A DNA stretch of 9,950 nt from Lentisphaeria bacterium (GTDB taxonomy: Bacteria; Verrucomicrobiota; Lentisphaeria; Victivallales; UBA1829). Numbering within the stretch: the stretch's first letter is position 1; each line of letters starts with the position of its first letter. Below the pieces are notes generated by a model. The model made no database searches and had not been told where the DNA came from. It was given only the letters and a program-made list of their open reading frames with translations. Location: assembly GCA_017623265.1 (NCBI GenBank), contig JAGAPM010000057.1, positions 1 through 9,950 on the forward strand. The letters are read 5' to 3'. The position numbers were made by a program, and so were the translations under genes. This document shows positions 7,640-9,950 of this stretch, one piece after another.

Positions 7640-7698
7640 TTTGTTCCTTCTTCTTTCTTGAAGTTTTTATTGAATCAATAATGATTATTGCTTAATTT

Positions 7699-8643
7699 TC
7701 AGGAGAAGAGCGTGGTAAGCATGCCGCCTTCATGGATCCGGCGGATTGCTTCAGCCAACAGCTTCGCAACGGAAAGAACCTTCACCTTGTCGCCGAAATC
7801 AAACTTGCACGGCACAGAGTCCGTGGTGATAAGTTCTTCGATGCAGCTGTTTGCAAGTCTGTCGACAGCTTTTTCGCTGGCAACAAAGTGGGAAACGGAA
7901 GCGTAGATGGTGCCTGCACCTTCGTTCTTGAGCAGTTCAGCAGCAGCGCAAAGCGTACCGGCGGTACTGGTCATATCGTCCACGATCAGACAGGTTCTTC
8001 CCTTCACATCGCCGACGAGGTGGGAGCTTGCCACGTGGACAGCATCGACACGGCGTTTTGCAACGACGGCGAAACCGCAGCCGAGTCTGTCTGCGAATTT
8101 CTGTGCCATCTTCACGCTGCCGGAGTCGGGAGAAACGACAACGGATTCTGCATCCATTTTGCTCTTCATGTAGGGAATGAGAACCGGAGAAGCATAGAGA
8201 TGATCCACGGGGATATCGAAGAATCCCTGAATCTGCTGTGCGTGCAGGTCCATGGTCAGGACGCGGTCCACACCGGCGGTGGTCAGCAGGTTTGCGACCA
8301 GCTTGGATGTGATGGGCACGCGGGGACGGTCTTTTCTGTCCTGACGGGCATAACCGTAGTAGGGGATCACGGCGGTGATGCGGGCAGCAGAAGCGCGGCG
8401 AGCGGCATCGATCATGATCAAAAGTTCCATCAGGTTTTCATTGGTGGGGGTGCAGGTGGACTGGATGATGAACACATCCGCATTTCTGAGGCTGTCTTTG
8501 TACTGGACGAACACTTCGCCGTCCGGGAACTTTTCCACGGTTGCGTGTCCGAGTTCCTGCCCCATGCTGCTTGCAATTGCTTCCGCGAGTTCGCGGTTCG
8601 AGTTGCCGGCATACAGCCGAATGTCTCTCGCATTACCTTCCAT
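7699..8643 (-). CDS. prs: Ribose-phosphate pyrophosphokinase (PRPP synthetase)
   Basis: This 314-residue enzyme makes phosphoribosyl pyrophosphate from ribose 5-phosphate and ATP, feeding purine, pyrimidine, NAD, histidine and tryptophan synthesis. Family motifs are KFPDGEV (38-44), FIIQSTCTPTNENLMEL (58-74), the flexible-loop YARQDRKDRPRVPIT (98-112), MDLH (131-134, with the catalytic-region His134), the pyrophosphate loop SPDSGS (171-176) and the ribose-5-phosphate loop VDDMTSTAGT (221-230). The last usually reads DDxxDTxGT in class I enzymes; here Ser226 replaces the aspartate. The length matches class I. The ATG at 8643 follows GGAG (8656-8659) at a long 12-base spacing. It is the first gene of the operon and has a leader of roughly 220 bases. 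Confidence 0.95.
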   Translation of the reverse strand: MEGNARDIRLYAGNSNRELAEAIASSMGQELGHATVEKFPDGEVFVQYKDSLRNADVFIIQSTCTPTNENLMELLIMIDAARRASAARITAVIPYYGYARQDRKDRPRVPITSKLVANLLTTAGVDRVLTMDLHAQQIQGFFDIPVDHLYASPVLIPYMKSKMDAESVVVSPDSGSVKMAQKFADRLGCGFAVVAKRRVDAVHVASSHLVGDVKGRTCLIVDDMTSTAGTLCAAAELLKNEGAGTIYASVSHFVASEKAVDRLANSCIEELITTDSVPCKFDFGDKVKVLSVAKLLAEAIRRIHEGGMLTTLFS

Positions 8644-8862
8644 TTGGACGTAAATCTCCGTTAAGTTTATTGGTTTTATCCTTCAAAAGGGACTTAACCG
8701 ACGGATCCGGAAAGAGTTGTAAGATCTGCGCACAGGGAGGGCATTTTGAGCAGCGGAGGAGAAAAGGTAATTCTCAACTCAACGCTTCAGCCTTATGGTC
8801 CGCTCACTTGCACATGCAGTACAGCTCGAATCCGCTTCCGGATTAAGGTCCCGATATCGGGT
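8644..8862 (-). promoter_or_regulatory. Long structured 5' leader of prs
   Basis: The predicted prs transcript has about 220 untranslated bases that can form several hairpins. They are AATCCG/CGGATT with a GAAG loop (8829-8844); AGCGGA (8799-8804) with TCCGCT (8752-8757), enclosing GAGAA/TTCTC (8759-8775); CCTT/AAGG (8680-8690); and GTTAAG (8693-8698) with CTTAAC (8660-8665), which ends directly beside the GGAG ribosome-binding site. No riboswitch family is recognised. Regulation of prs through this leader is inferred from structure alone. Confidence 0.35.
8850..8861. promoter_or_regulatory. Palindrome at the predicted prs transcription start
   Basis: CCCGATATCGGG is a perfect 12-bp palindrome placed about 8 to 20 bases after the -10 hexamer, around the expected +1. 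It could be a repressor operator or, in RNA, a 5'-end hairpin. It does not resemble the E. coli PurR box. Its function is unknown. Confidence 0.35.
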
Positions 8863-8869
8863 CGTTCTT

Positions 8870-8899
8870 ATAATATACTGCAACTTTTATATTTTGCAA
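8870..8899 (-). promoter_or_regulatory. Main promoter of the prs-to-dnaB operon
   Basis: On the minus strand TTGCAA (8894-8899) and TATTAT (8870-8875) are 18 bases apart; the overlapping TATATT (8872-8877) gives 16. A-tracts directly upstream (about 8900-8930) resemble an UP element. The expected start is near 8862-8863. It is the only strong promoter-like sequence seen upstream of prs. Confidence 0.6.
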
Positions 8900-8946
8900 A
8901 TTTTTTCTGCATTTTTTTTGAAAAATACCATAAAGGCCCGTTCAGG

Positions 8947-9950
8947 TCAGCATTTCCGCGGAGCGTTCAGCCGGTAGAGGGGAACGCTGTCCTGTTTCGC
9001 CCATGTATCGGCATAGAACTGTTCAAAACTGAGATCTTCCGGTGGAAGCGGCAAATCCGCTCCGTTGTCATCCAACTTTTTGAGGATATACTGGATCGTG
9101 ACTTCATCGGGCGGAAGTGCCAGCTGGTAGGTATCATCCTCGCTGTTATCGCTCATCAGCTGTGAAAAGATCCCCACTTCGCAGAGATCGTAGATGATGG
9201 ATCTTGTTGCCCGGACGGGGATCTCCAGTTTTTTGGAGAGATAAACTGCAGAAAGGGGCTTTCCGTGATCGACAAAATTACAGGCGACCGCATGGGCGAT
9301 CTGCAGGGCGCAGATTTTATACCGGCGGGGACTGAGAGGGCGCATGCCACTGCCGGGTTCCAATTCATACAGGTTCACATTCTGAATGGCAAAGGCAAGC
9401 TGCGCCCCGAAGATCGTCAGTGTCCAGCCGACATTCATGAGGATCAGCAGGAACGGAACAGCGGCGAAACTGCCGTAGACAGCGTTGTAGCTGCTCAAGC
9501 TCATCTGCACAAAAACGTACAAGGACTGCAACAGGGCATAAGCCGTTCCCACCAGCACGCCGGCAATAAACGCCGCCCGGAAAGTCACTCTTGTGTTCGG
9601 AACAAACGCATAGATGAAGTAGAAGATGAACCAGATCGAAACCAAATGCAGACACCCCATGATGAAGTCGACCGAGCTTTCCCAAAATGCAGAAAAAGGC
9701 AGTCCACTGACCAGATTTTTCATGGTGCCGGACATCATATCACTGGTCGTTGCCATCACCACCATGAGGAAGGGGCAGATCACCAGCAACGTCAAATAGT
9801 CGCAGAATTTTCTACTCCATGCCCTGCCCCGGTGTACGCCCCAGATTCCATTGAAGGATTTCTCAATGGATGCCAGCAACTTCACCGCAGTCCAGATCAG
9901 GAAGAGGACACCGACCCCGGTTATAATCCGTTTCTGTCAGCAGCTTTTCT
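8947..9950 (-). CDS. YihY/BrkB-family membrane protein, 5' end outside window, apparent frameshift
   Basis: This is the C-terminal part of an inner-membrane protein of the YihY/BrkB family (once annotated ribonuclease BN, now of uncertain function). From the GTG at 9885 it reads 312 codons, but family-like sequence (IITGVGVLFLIWTAVKLL) continues upstream in frame as far as a TGA at 9937-9939, so 9885 is not the true start. Family features are IEKSFNGIWGV (residues 7-17 from that GTG), four or so membrane segments (about 30-48, 75-95, 103-125 and 138-168) and the YGSFAAVPFLLILMNVGW hallmark (137-154). A soluble C-terminal region follows with a winged-helix-like segment (about 187-245) and an acidic tail. 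No terminator is evident after its stop. The gene lies upstream of the prs promoter on the same strand. Confidence 0.8.

Noticed and set aside
7676..7690. AT-rich hairpin between prs and rplY as a terminator
   Set aside because: The stem is six A/T-rich pairs with no following T run on the minus strand, so it is too weak to terminate transcription.
8821..8850. Possible tRNA, suggested by a TCGAATCCG-like string
   Set aside because: No acceptor stem, anticodon arm or T arm can be folded around it; the string is part of the AATCCG/CGGATT hairpin of the prs leader.
8746..9165. Open frame on the plus strand through the prs upstream region
   Set aside because: It starts from TTG without a ribosome-binding site, crosses the prs promoter and runs into the opposite strand of the YihY gene.

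Overview
This window looks like chromosomal housekeeping DNA from a Gram-negative bacterium. A BamA/Omp85 outer-membrane assembly protein shows that an outer membrane is present. The conserved order rpsF-ssb-rpsR-rplI-dnaB is extended upstream by prs-rplY-pth. The wording of several proteins (Prs, LeuD, BamA with its C-terminal Phe) resembles the Planctomycetes-Verrucomicrobia-Lentisphaerae group. Lentisphaerota is my best guess, inferred from remembered family patterns and not from a search.

Layout from left to right. An almost complete leuD (+) ends at a strong intrinsic terminator that separates it from the convergent bamA. All remaining genes are on the minus strand. Read in transcription order from the right edge they are: the C-terminal part of a YihY/BrkB-family membrane protein, which enters from outside the window and carries an apparent frameshift; an intergenic region of about 300 bp with a good sigma70-type promoter and a long, hairpin-rich leader; then prs, rplY, pth, rpsF, ssb, rpsR, rplI and dnaB, with gaps of 2 to 59 bp and no visible terminator between them; and finally bamA, which has its own plausible promoter in the 81-bp gap after dnaB.

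The prs-to-dnaB cluster reads as one growth-linked operon. It combines nucleotide precursor supply (PRPP), ribosomal proteins L25, S6, S18 and L9, recycling of peptidyl-tRNA, single-strand DNA protection and the replicative helicase. No mobile element, CRISPR array, tRNA or phage gene is visible, and I see no wholly new system. The points most worth a second look are small regulatory or decoding signals. They are a dnaX-like slippery arrangement inside dnaB, a structured prs leader with a palindrome at the expected transcription start, a hairpin over the rpsF ribosome-binding site next to a TTG start, and the frameshift in the YihY gene.
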